From contig WBMV01002681.1 in assembly GCA_013396655.1 (NCBI GenBank), forward strand, positions 2,232,001 to 2,296,000: a DNA stretch of 64,000 bases, written 5' to 3'. The notes under the pieces are model-generated. The model did not search any database. It was not told where the DNA came from and saw only the letters and a program-made list of their open reading frames with translations. A program made the position numbers and the translations under genes. Every line of letters starts with the position of its first letter. Position 1 is the stretch's first letter. This DNA is from Campylorhamphus procurvoides. Its lineage: Eukaryota > Chordata > Aves > Passeriformes > Dendrocolaptidae. Of this stretch, positions 23,246 to 35,647 are shown in pieces.

Positions 23246-26200
23246 CTGAAAGGTGACAATTCCCTTGGAAGGTCTAAAAAGTTTTATCTGCAAGGAAGAA
23301 AAGGTAGTCTCAGTTTTGTTTCGACTCCAAGTCTTCAGAATGGAAATCAACAATGGGACTTCACAGCAAAAAAGATTTAAATAGTCGAGATGATTATCAG
23401 TATAAGGACATGAAATTTTCAACTGATTATTAAAATGTTTAAGAAAAAAGTTATTACATAACACATTTCATACCAAGATGTTTTAAGAAAGTCCAGTGTT
23501 GAGCCAAAAATATTCAGATATTGATGACTGAACCAGTGATCCTTAAAATAAATACTAAGCATTTCAACAATTAAAATGAAAACATAACAAAATCTTTCTT
23601 GTAGGTAACATTGTTATATTCTATCTTTTATAAATTCCTTATCTTCAGCTGCTAATTAGTGGGTTTTATTCCACCAGGGTTTTTGCTGAATATTGTCTCA
23701 CACAATCTTCACAACTTACTGATGATTCAAGTCATCTTTGTATGTTTTTCTTTCCAAGTCACTGAAATTGGCTGATTTTGACTTACAGCCCCAGCTTGCA
23801 GACTACCTCTTACCAGGATTCTTGCAGGTATCACCTCCCATACACAGTAATGAAAGCCTTGACATTATTCTGGGGAAAACTTTTCAGATCACAGTAGTAA
23901 GTAACTTGCCTGTAAGCCACAAGTTACTAGTCTTGCTATATTGCTGCTTCTCCAAGCTGCTTCTCTCCATCATGAGAAAAAAGATGCCCAAACTCCCTCG
24001 AACTGTTCAGCCGCAGGGCAGAATAAAAACTGATTTCTCTTAGTATCTCTCTCTGCAAATTTCATTTGATACAAGCGGAAAGATATTAATTGTAAAACTT
24101 GGTGGCAACTTTATGCTGGAAAGTGATGCACTTTATTTTTGCAATAGCAACTCACAGAAGTACAGCAGAGCAGTGAAGACATATTGTTTTCAGCTGTATT
24201 TCCTTCATGTGACTTCAAAAAGCTGGTGCCTTGCCAGGACGCAACAGTCTGCGTTACCTTACCTGAAAGAATATAAGCAATGAGGGGCTATTGGATTGTT
24301 CTGACACACTTATATTCTAACAAAGGATGGCAGATGAAGTACATAAACTTCCAATAATATACTAAAAATTACAATTATTAGGTCAATACATATATGATCT
24401 TCTGTTGTTACTGGCATGAACCAGAAAAAAGTAGTGTCACTGTACCATTATCTGCTACTGCATTCATGGCATGCTATTAGTTCTTCACTGCAGCTCTTTC
24501 AAAACAACACAACTTGGCAAGAAAAATAATAATAAAAATTTGATCAGGCATAAAATGACTGTATTTTTGGTTAAAGTGCATAACAATAGCACAATATAGG
24601 TATGGTATAGCTTTTGCTTTTATTCAGCTGTTTAGTATGCTGTAGGTATACGTGAGACTTAAACCAAGCATCAAAACCGAACCTTTCAGACATTAATGTG
24701 ATGATAGTTGTGTGATTATGAGCCTAATGATATCTACTGCACACAAGAATACATAGGTGTCATGCTGGGAAACCAATGATCTGGCTCTTATTCTGACTGC
24801 AGGCAAAGAATATCTCATCAAAGCTACAAATTTCATGACTCTGTTCCCAAATTTAAAACCCTTAAGGCTTTCTTGGTTCAACAGTTTTAAAGGGTTGCTC
24901 TTACTTGGCTTTGTAACAAGGAAATTAATAGTTCCTCCAAACAAATCGGAATTATGCCATAGCTGCATGCATTTTCATGCTATTGCCTTCAGGATTTCAC
25001 TTCCTTCCCCAGATAACATTGCTGCAGAATCCACACTGAATTCACAGTGGGGAAACATTTATTACCTGCTATGATTTCACTCTATAGCCTTAGATAAGTG
25101 ATAGAAGTCACCTACTCATTGTAAAAATTGTTTTCTTTAGGTCATGTAAAATAGAGTCAATTTCTAATCAATCTTCACTTTTCAGAGTAAAAGCAGAGTA
25201 AAACCTATCCAGCCTAATGTCAGGGAGAGTTAGTTTCTGTAGTGTGATGCAGAGCAACCAGCCAAGAGGTAGGGAGCTTATGGGACTGCAATAACAAGGA
25301 AGCACTGAAGTGAGCTACTTCTCTGTCAGTATGGTTTTCTCCATTTAAAAATTCCTACTGTGTAGGTATTGAAGCTCCTGAGAAGGAATAATCATTTTAA
25401 ATAGTTTTCTTAACTTAAAGGTATACAAATGCATTCTAATGAGCAGAAAATTAATATTGTGTTAGGATTAGTCATTGTATATGACCCTTTGTGCATATAG
25501 TGCACAATGGCTAGTGTTGTTCAGGAGAAAAACTACAAATGAGCACTGAATGAACACTGAATGTGTGGCAATACATTTCAGTGTAGCATTAACAAAAAAT
25601 CAAAATACTGTGGATTCTTATTTACCTGTAAGAAGCTACCCATATGGTGGGATTAAAATACCAGGATATATCTGCTTTTGTCCAGAATCCTTATGACTGC
25701 ATGGAAAACTATCCTTAATGTGGAAATGTAACATTCAGAATAAGAATTCTTTCATGACAACAACAGTTAGGTAATATACTAAGTAGCAAAGTACTGCACA
25801 TATATCTACACTACAACATAAACCACACTCTCATAAATCAGAAACATTACTCTGTGAGTGATTGACAAGAACTTCCACACCTCAAATTGTTGATCCCCAT
25901 ATGAAGGAGTGGAAAGGTCAGGCATTATTTTCTAAAAACAAAAACTATAGTATAACAGAGAGATTTGCTCTTCTCTGAGGATAAAGTGATTATCTATAAT
26001 ACAAAACAGTGTTGGAGTTCAAAAAGTTCTCTCTTGCCCACTATACCACAGGACGGAAAAGAGCAAACATGGAGGACTGAACAAAAAACAACAGTTAATT
26101 CATCATTAACTGCACAAAAAACAGTGAATTTGCTCTAATACGAGCAAAATGACAGCTTCTCCTCAAGCAAAAAAACATAATTATCCCCTAAGCCACCCTA

Positions 26201-29200
26201 AAATAGCTAGCACTAGTGCAATCCAGAAAACTGCAATTCCCAGGTGGGGAGCGCCACCACTGTCATGCATGAGAGGGATGTAGTGGGAAATAAGTAGTTC
26301 TCCATCTAGACTTTCAGATCAGCATGTGACTCTTATTATTAAATAACAGCATAGAGGGAAAGAGAATCAAATAAAAAGGACATGGTAACTGGCTGTTTGA
26401 GCACATGTACATAGGGGTGTCTGTGTTTATTTGCAAACAAAGACTATACTGCTCCATAAAGGGGTCTGTAATCAACTGAAATAAAGCTGTCTCAATTCAT
26501 CCCGTCTCTGAGTTAGCTTTTAGCTTATTCAGATAAGCTTTGAATTTCATCCTGCAGGAGCCAGGTTGTATTCAGTATCCAAGCTGGTTTGTGCTTGACT
26601 GCATCATGGACATACCTTTAATAAAAGTCACAATATTATGCATCAGGTTTTCACTTCGTTTTGCTGAAGAGTAACACTCAGAAGCATCATGTCATAGTCA
26701 GGTAGGAGTGTTGAAGCCATCTGCTTTACTTGGTGCATTGTATCAAAAAAACCCCTCTGGACACTGAGTAAAAGAATATATGGTGAAAATGTAATTCAAG
26801 CTGGTAGTCTGAAAACTCAACAATGCACAAAAAAAATCAATTCAGCTGAAAATTTTAACTAGATCAGAATCAAATTAATGGAAGTCACTTATTTTGTGCA
26901 GCCTCCATCTGATCCATTTGATCTTATCTATAAACGCTCCTCTGTTTAATAAAAATTCTACAAACAAGTCATTAAAATAGGTCTCCTACATTTTTCTGGA
27001 AGGGAATAAATCAGGACTGCATTGTCACATTTTTCTCACTTCCTCTCCACTCCAGCTGATTATGATAACAGTACTAGTTACTATTTTGCAGAGAAATTGT
27101 CTAAATTCTGGTGCTTGAATTTTGAAGTAAATAACCAAGTGACAGGTTACACTGACTATAGACTTCTGGTGACATGTGTTGGATTTCTGAAAAAGGAGAT
27201 ACCTAAAAGTATGATTTATGTAATTGTATTTTCATACTAAATTTTTGAAGAATTTAGGAAAGATACAGAAATACTCCTGTAAAGCTCATCAGCATTATGT
27301 ATCAAATGGAAGCTTTTGTATCTTTCAACATTCTGAACTATTTTTCTCACTAAGGTGTTCAAGAGCCAACTAATATATTTTCATACAAAGCCTGAACACC
27401 GAATAACCATCCTTCTCATCTTATGCACCTGTATGAGTCCTGGGCAGTCTCAGAGCTTGGACTCGTAGCAAAAGGACAAATGAGCTGCCATGGACTGAAA
27501 AAAAAATAGATTATTTTGCATAAGTGAGACCCTATCTGTTAATTTCAGACAGGATAATTTGCATGGCTAAACTCAACACTGAGTGCACTGGAGATGGGGG
27601 CAGGCAGAGGGGCCAAGAGATGGCCACAATCCATCCCAGCCAGTAACTGTCCCCACCATTACACTACCTTTGTGTAAGCCCCATATAAACCTTCATTCTC
27701 CCTCCTTTTTTTGTAAGTAACTAGTTCTGTCCTTAAAAATTCAGAGGCCTTTCAGCCTTTTCCAATAGAAACCCTGCTCCTTCTTCAGATCATGTTGAGG
27801 ACTAAGCTCTGAGAACTGACTGTGACTTTTTGGGTTACTCTGAAAAAATAAAAAGCATTTGCTTTGTTCCCAACTGCCCTGTGATCCTTCATACCGCTGT
27901 GCAGAGAACAGTCCCTAAGGTCCTTCGTGGTCAACTCAGTTTCTGCCTTTCCTAAATCTGTCTCTTCCACTGCAGTGAAGACAAAATCATATTCCCCCTC
28001 CTTTCTGAGATGGCTACAGTGCACCAAATGCTATATGCACTAAATGCTATATGCACCAAATGGACCAATGCTGCATCTATTTTATATGTTAATTTACATG
28101 ATAGCTGCACTCGTTAGAATGATATCTAGTGTTATTAAACACTTGTCGAGTAATTGTGACTGAATTTTTCCATGCACTACACGCATTTGAACCTCATGAA
28201 CCAGAAAAGAATTTATAAAAGATACTGTTTAAGCACAGACATGTTGTTTTTAAAATATCTGGAACTATAATTTACACAGACAGGATAAAATTGAGGATGA
28301 ATACTATTTACAATCTAACACTCAATGCACAGAGTAACAGTAAAAATATAGAAGAGTGGGGAAAGAGGTGAACTTTTTCAATTAAATACAACTCAGTTTT
28401 CCTAGAGCAAGATAAACTTAACTCAAGGGATATCAGTGAATGTTGTCTTAATCCTAAAACAATCAGTAAGATTTTTATTTCTTCATTGCAATCTGTGAAT
28501 CTATTGGGCTATAAATCTACCTCTGATTTTCTTGCATGAACCTTCCCATTAACTGACCTGCACAGGCTAAAAAGCAGAGGTAAATTGCAAAACAAAAATA
28601 GGACTATAGGAAGAAAAATTATTTTAGATATTTATTACTCTCTAGCAGATCTAATGGCACAGCAGGAAGTTATTTAATTTTGTTGGAATGGAAAGACTGG
28701 CATGAAGGAATTAGGCCTGGATAGGATGGCCTAATTAAGACAAAAACTTGATTGAAAAGACAATGACCACACGAAGATGGAATAGGTTTACATTAAGAAA
28801 ATGATAATGCAACAAGAAACCAACAAATAATCACAATACAAATGTAAAACTAATTATTTCTGAAAACAGACTATACATATACAAAAATCCTTGCCTCCAC
28901 CTAGTCCTCAGAAACATTTATTTTAATCACTGATTGGAAGAAATTTCAGAACTCACTAAGTAGAACATATTTATCTAACTTTTAAGAATCAAAGCTCTTG
29001 CTCAGAAATACACAAATATGCCTGAGTTATAACTATCCTTTAAGGATAACATTTCTTTGTAGAGTAAAATGTAACATTGCCCTGTTTTCTTAGTAAATAT
29101 TATTAGTGATGAACAACCCATGAGCTTTTCAAAATGTGTTCAAAAAGCTTTCAGAATTATATTGGTATGGTACTTGGTTCTGATAATTCAGCTTTTAATG

Positions 29201-32200
29201 CAATCAAGAATATCACCAGGAGCTACTTAATTAATTCCCCAGTACACCATGAATTTAATTTTCAATGACTTTATTGAGAACATTTTTGTTAATTTTACAA
29301 TGAGAAACTATAATCACTGTTACACAACTTGCAAATACTTCAAACAAGACAGCAATCTCCTATTTTTTTGATTTTTTCTGTTCCAAATTCAGCTCCTGAG
29401 ATGGATTTTCTGCTTCAGTTTCATTTTCATCTTCCTGTAAAAGAAAATGAAAACATGAACATTAATCAACTTATTGAAGAAGTACACTTTTTCTGCTTAT
29501 GCAGATGTATAGAATTCTGTACAGACTTTTGCCATCTTTTGCCTGACCAACAAGCATACAAATGAGCAAAACGTCATTTATTCAAGCAATTGATTTTGCT
29601 CAAGAGTTAAAATAAAAATGATAAGAAATTAAAAAAAAGTTTAATCACCAACATTTATAGCAGAAGAAAAATTTAATGAGTAAATATTTTACTGACCAAT
29701 TTACTGGATGGTTACATAAAGAAATTACTAAACCACACACAGATGACAAGATTTTCAAACATCTGCAGCAGATAGTATTATAAACCTTTCCTTTGTTCTT
29801 GACCAGAGGTTTCCACTAAATTACTTTTGAATGCAGGAACTTTCATCATTGTACTAAAAATTACTTTGGAAAAGCATCTGCCATTGAAAAATGTTTCATT
29901 TTTTTGAGACCAGATACGTTTACTTCACCATTTGATAAAAGACAATAAATTTAACTTCAGAGACACTTTATGTGCTGCAGCAACATATTTTTGTCCCATC
30001 TAGCATATTTTCTTGACAGGTCTGCCAATTTTCCAATTACTTGTACCACCATATGTTATCTGAAGATCAGTCAGGTCTAAAATAGGAAACATGAGCATGT
30101 CAGGCAGCAGCATGCTTACAATATTCTACAGCTTCAGCTCCAAGAGTAGGGCTCATAATTCACTATAGGTTCCTCTGGATCTCACTGAAAAAATGAAGTG
30201 ACATCATAATGCCCGTTTCCATAGGAATGGATACTATTTTGTGTCCACTACAAAATCATTACCTCCAAAGTACAAATTATGGAAAACTCAGAAAACTGTT
30301 TTATAAGGCAACTTACAACCCACTGCATCAGGAAGAGTCCTTACCACAATTTCAAAATATGGCTAGTTTTCCGGCCTGCATTTTAAGTCAATTTACAGAG
30401 AATCTTCCATGTCTCAATAACACAAAAAAGAAATGAACAGACATTTAGGAATGAAGCAGCATCCTGGCTGCTGCAACACCACTCATCACAAGTCAACAGC
30501 TGAAAGCAAGGAAACGCCAGGGACACTAGGTGGGACCCAGACACCCACAGTATAGTTTCCTCATTTAAAACAGCATCTTAATTCTACTAGGAAAATAACT
30601 TTTATCTTTTTGGATCCTAGTCCTTTTTTCACCATTAAAGCATACTTTATAAGGATAACTATAATAAAGTTTTAGTGGTAGGAAACATATAGGAAGATCA
30701 CATAGAAAGCACAAAATAGAACAGCAATGGAAAATCTCATTTAAAAAAAGTAGTCTCGTAATATGTTACACAAAACTAAAATAAGATGGAAGAGCTAGTT
30801 CTACTAAACAAGCAGACACTCCAAGCCATTCTGCCTCTAAATCCTTCCCCTTCTGGGAACAACCTATGCAATGAGAAATATTTACGTACTGACCACTAAA
30901 GCCTAAAAGCATTTTTTCTTATCTTTCTGCACTGTCATCTCTTCAATTACCTTTAAAATATGTAGTGAACCCTGTGGCTCTTTTGGTTTAGGTGAGAAAG
31001 CAAGTCTGTGCATGTGTGTGAAACCAAAGACTGCTGATTTGTTGAAATTAGAAGTGTAGAATATATTCAGGAGAGTGTAATGTATAGTATACATACAGAA
31101 GTCAAACTTCAAAAGAAAACAAAGGCAGGGCAGAACCGAAACTCCAATGGAGCAACGTGTAACTAAGCTAAGATGTACTGCTTACAGGTGACAAAGAACA
31201 TCATGGAATAAAAAATATACCCACAGAAACTTTTGGCTGCTATAGGAAAACAGCCATGCTATTTAATGAAGAACTTCTTAATAAAAGAACAGCAAATCTA
31301 CATATTTCTGAAGATCCCTACCTACAGAAGTTGTATCCCAACTGACCTCAGTGCCAAGTAACCTACCTCCCTAGGACACAACCTGATATTAATCCAGTGT
31401 CCTCATTTGTGCTCCCTCATATAGAGAATATAAACCCTATACTATCACTCTTTTCCCTGAACACTTGACATATTGCTTAGGGCTTCCTCTCCTAACACAC
31501 GGAGCATGCAGAAATGCCAGAGACAACAGAGCCATACCTCCACATGAGAGTGAAGGCATGTTAGGCTGAGTACTGAACATCAGCTTCCTGAGCCTGTTTT
31601 TTGAGGACCAAAACGGTTTTGTGAAAAGAGGGTTTTTTTAACAGAATCTTCTGGCTTTGTGTAGACTTGAAAGGTTTTAATTCTGTGCTCAAAAGGTCAC
31701 GCTTGCATGCTGGCAGATTTCCTAGGTTACAGCAGCGACTGCAGTAATCGGTGTATTCTGAGATGCAGAAACAATGGCCAAGTGATGATGGCAACTCTAG
31801 GAGTTGCTTGGTGTGAATTCTCAGAATGGAAGCACCTGCTTTGGGATATTTTGCGGAATGAATACTCTTGCCTTTGTTGATTTCCTGTTGTTTCAACGAA
31901 GTAAAACATATTGAAACAGGTAAAATCTACCAGCAGAGCATACATTTGACTTCTGTGGGCAGATTCCAACACACAAAGTCATCCAGATGCCTAACTGACA
32001 TTTTATCATTTTTTGTTATTTTCATATTTATATGCACAAAAACTTTCTGACTAGCATTGTATTAAACCATGCTCCATATAGGACATCCTAATTTTGTACA
32101 GGTGCTTTTACTTCATCTCTGTTTTCCAAGAACAGAAACTCACATGCCATTTTGAAACAGAAATTGAAATGCAGTATCTCTGAACAGAGGTGACTGCTGT

Positions 32201-32313
32201 GCAGCATAATGGTGTTTTTTTTCATAATATGAATTATCAAGGGGGGAAAACTTTTCTCTTTGTCAGATACTCCATAAGCCACATCAGTTCCCAGACCTGT
32301 GCACAGTCACATG
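23246..32313. other. Long non-coding stretch
   Basis: AT-rich unique DNA. It contains a 54-nt minus-strand interval at 24263-24316 with acceptor, donor and one open phase 0-0 frame (see findings), and a 16-bp tandem repeat at 28021-28052. No LINE or LTR was recognised. Confidence 0.5.
28021..28052. repeat. Short tandem repeat, unit about 16 bp
   Basis: The unit gcaccaaatgctatat occurs about two times in a row, with one substitution (accaaa to actaaa), followed by a partial third copy. It is a minor local duplication. Confidence 0.7.
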
Positions 32314-32742
32314 TGACGAGACCCTTTGCTGGTAAAAAGGAAAGGCACAGTGCAGGCAGGAGTATGGTGGAATGATAGAATGGCACATTTATTAAAATGG
32401 CGCCGGCTTATATAGGGGTGGCATGGAACTTTCTGGGAAGGGGGTGGGATTCTGGGAGAAGCATGCAAATCCTCTCACAGAAAAGCTAAAAACAGGGAAG
32501 GATTATAACCATAAGGGGTAAACAAGGGTGGAGATAACCATATGTGGGAAAAGCTCACTGTGGCAGAATCTGTCCAATCCAGGAGCACAGATAACACCAA
32601 ACTCCATTTTGTGCAGCATGCAACAATGCCATTCAACTCCGCAACTGTGAATTCACGAACTGGGAAACCCGTAACAGCCCGATACATGGCAATAAACAGT
32701 CTCTGGTGCTCGTTAGCTTTCCTTGATTCCTCAGTCTCGTCA
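32314..32742 (-). mobile_element. Compact solo LTR, alpharetrovirus-like layout, 429 bp
   Basis: The ends form a perfect 9-bp inverted repeat, TGACGAGAC at 32314-32322 and GTCTCGTCA at 32734-32742, with TG...CA termini. On the minus strand a TATA box (TATATAAG, complement of 32407-32414) is followed only about 14 bases later by AATAAA (complement of 32388-32393) and then by a short tail of about 75 bases. In avian leukosis-type (alpharetroviral) LTRs the polyA signal also lies in U3 right after the TATA box, ahead of a very short R, so the layout suggests that group or a related avian ERV. An inverted CCAAT box lies in the U3 part. No internal genes adjoin it, so I read it as a solo LTR. Flanking bases do not show a clear target duplication. 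Confidence 0.78.
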
Positions 32743-33844
32743 AATCATCTCGTGGTCTCTCTTCCATTTAGTGTAATCTTGTACTCCCACACATATGAAC
32801 AAGTCAAGATGACAGAAAGGATTTTTGGGGGACACGGTAAAGTATGAACCATCATTTCGGCACTCATGCAGCTTTCTGCCAGAAAAGAAGTGACAGCATG
32901 AGGCCTTGGAATAGCAAACTTACTAATGATGGAAAATTGTCAGAAAAATTTGTGACATGGACTCCTATAAATTATAAGAAGTGCAATATCACTGTCGGTA
33001 TGTTTGGGAAAGGTCTGAACCGGCAATTTAGAGCACATAATAACCATGCCACAAGATGTGAAGACTCACTATTCTTTCAGTTTGCTGACAAGGTAAAATT
33101 TCTATGAAATGCTTTATCGTTTTTTTAAGTAGCCCAAGAAGCAGCCCAATGATTGCACATAGATTACTGAAATGGCTGCAGTTTCTAATGTCATTAATAA
33201 TGTTTGAATTTTTGGTTACATAGCCTTTATAGTCTAATTGTCAAGAAATTATGCCAAACAGACTGCAGATTAAATAGATTTAATATATTTGTTTTAGCAA
33301 TTACCACCTATCATTACCATTATAATGCTTTTAATTCTGATGAATAGCAAAAGAAAACCTTTTATTTTCATGTTATCTATTAAAAACCATCCATGATGGC
33401 AGTGTGCAAAGCTTCTATTACCAGTGGCTACACAACAGATGAAATATTGAATTCAGGTTTCTGTTCACAGAAATTCAGTTCACATTATTTCTATTAATAC
33501 TTCACATCTCTATTTTATATTATTATTTATTTTGCTTCCAGCCACCATCTAGTGCCTAGCGTAAAAGTAGCCAAGCGAAGTGAATCCCTCAAGCCTGTAC
33601 TACTCCTCTTACTGAAAAAGTGGACTTAACAGCCCAAAGATTATTTTCCCACTGAAATGCATAAAGTTTACTCATCTGGAATTGATGTTATTCCAGATTT
33701 ACAAAACCAACAGTGATAAGGAAAAGTACAAAGGGCATTACAAAGTGCTGTTAAATTCAACACTGAACTGAAATGCCCACTCAGGAGCTGCTTAAGCCAC
33801 TGAAGGCTGGACATCTCATCTGCATCCTGCATCTGCATCCTCAC
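32743..33844. other. Non-coding stretch right of the LTR
   Basis: A plus-strand open frame at 32844-33107 exists but has no convincing start context, splice borders or recognisable domain. A short direct repeat (catctgcatcctg) lies at about 33817-33842. Confidence 0.45.
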
Positions 33845-34025
33845 CTGATGTTGATGGAGTGATGGACCTTCCGCATCAGTTTTCCTACATCCTTTGCCCT
33901 GGCATTCCTCCTTTTTTTTCTAGTGGAAAGGTACTGAGCTAAAGGGTCCTTTGGGTACTCTATGGATGTCTCCAAATGCCCTACAGATAACTCTTCCTTC
34001 AAACTGCTTAGTCTATACTTGATAG
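33845..34025 (-). CDS. Candidate internal coding exon, 59 full codons
   Basis: On the minus strand the segment ends at a strong donor (ATCAG/gtgagg) and starts after an AG (acccataaatgctcag, only moderately pyrimidine-rich). The single open frame reads about 59 codons, from IKYRLSSLKEELSVG to KLMRKVHHSINI, with a strongly basic stretch STRKKRRNARAKDVGK in the middle that could be a nuclear-localisation or nucleic-acid-binding patch (inference only). Intron phases are 1 at entry and 2 at exit. The exit fits the candidate at 23107-23245 and the entry fits the candidate at 35576-35647. Composition is moderately coding-like, but there is an A8 run and only one CpG. The family is unknown. Confidence 0.33.
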
Positions 34026-35575
34026 CTGAGCATTTATGGGTCACAGCAACAGAACACAGTCAAGAATTTAGAACCAAGACCCTACAATCTGACACCTAAA
34101 TAAGTGTTGTGAATCATTAAGTATTGAGCATTGCTGAAGTTAATGAGAATACTTAGATATTTTAATATTTTTAGCTGCCAAAAAAACAAAGGCAAGAGTC
34201 TGACTTTTAAGACCCTATTTCTGAAAGTCTTGAGCTGACAGTTGGGAAAGACTGTCATTCCCTTTGAAAGCGTGTTTAAGGTCAACTACAAGTAGTGCTC
34301 TGATCAGAGAATAAAGTGGTTGACATGGAAAGCTAATTTTGTAGTAATTATTCCAGAATATTCCCCTGTAGACAAATTCTGGAATGAAAAAGGAGAAAAA
34401 AAAAGCCTAGAAATAGGCATTTGAATATCTTTTTCCCTCCATCTACAACCAATTTCATTCAGCATGTCTGAGAATTTCTTTTTGCTCCATCAGTTAATGA
34501 AATGAAAATCTGGAAGATGACAGTGAATAGACAGTTCTTAACTCTACAGGAAATCTGGTGGTATTCTGCATGTAGAACAGATCACACCTCAATTAGCTGT
34601 GCTAGGAAATGCACCAATTCACAGATCTGTCCATTGCACCTACCTGTAATTTCTAGAGCTGCATTACAAACGTATACTTAATAAAATAGACTCACTGTTG
34701 TGTGTTTTGCAAACAACCCATATTCTAAACATAATAAACAGCTATGTATTAAAGAATGATGTAAAAGATCATCTCAATAGTAAGAAAGTATGCAACACAC
34801 AGAAATGTCCTGTTACAATGAGGAATGACCAAAGGGTATGGTATCATATAATCTAGATATGTAATCTCAAAAACACTCAGGACCAATTCTGATACTATTA
34901 TTTTCTATGATATCTTAACCCAGAAGAGCTGTAATATGACTAACATACTAAGCTCCATCGAGGGTGTCCAGCTGGTATTTTATCTCCTGCCTCACACAAT
35001 CTGGCTAGGAAAACACTTGTTGGAAGCAGGTAAGAATACTTTTAATACTCTTAAAAATATATCAGGAAAAAAGAAATGTATTAATTATGGGACTTTTTGT
35101 TTATGTAAAGTCTAGCTTTCAAAAATCGTATGCCAAATCAGAAGGAAAATCAGTGTCAAGCAAAAATTGGCAGTTAAATTAAGTCTCTCTGTTAAATGGG
35201 CAAAAAGTAAGCACCCAGCAATAATATTCAAAAGTTATTTTTCTTCCAAAGCCTATGCTATCTTCTTCAAATGCCTTACTGAGAACCCTTCTAAATGAAG
35301 AGTGGTGCAAAAATACAGAGTACCAATGGAACAGTTCTTTACCAATGGATATTAGAAACAAATATAAATTTCTTGCGATAGAAGACAGTTTTCTGTCACC
35401 ACAGCTCTGCAGTGATAAGGCAGCTGTTTGTTTCCAAGGAAAAGGAGACCCTTGCTACATGGATCATTTTCATAGAGACAGCCCTGACAAGTTTGACATT
35501 TGCTTCATGAAGTATTCTGAAGCAGCTATGAAGAAAATGCCCCCTCTGGGACCACTGGCAAGCTGACAGTTTTAC
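34026..35575. other. Non-coding stretch between exon candidates
   Basis: Nothing recognised. A plus-strand open frame of 103 codons at 35255-35566 starts with ATG but lacks a family signature, and its composition is like the background. Confidence 0.45.
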
Positions 35576-35647
35576 CTTTTAATGTGCATCTCCAGTAATT
35601 CTTACTGTCAAAGCCCACCAAAGTCCTACAATGGAATCTCTGCTGCT
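35576..35647 (-). CDS. Candidate small internal exon, 72 bp, phase 1-1
   Basis: On the minus strand the segment follows an AG acceptor (attttttaatgtaccag) and ends at AAAAG/gtaaaa. One frame is open: two bases completing a codon, then QQRFHCRTLVGFDSKNYW..., ending with one base of the next codon. It is 72 bases, a multiple of three, and its exit phase matches the entry of the candidate at 33845-34025, about 1.5 kb downstream. A second frame is nearly open, so the coding signal is not decisive. The protein is not recognised; a chance match is quite possible. Confidence 0.25.

Noticed and set aside
35255..35566. 103-codon plus-strand open frame with ATG
   Set aside because: Background composition, no recognisable domain and no convincing splice or promoter context.
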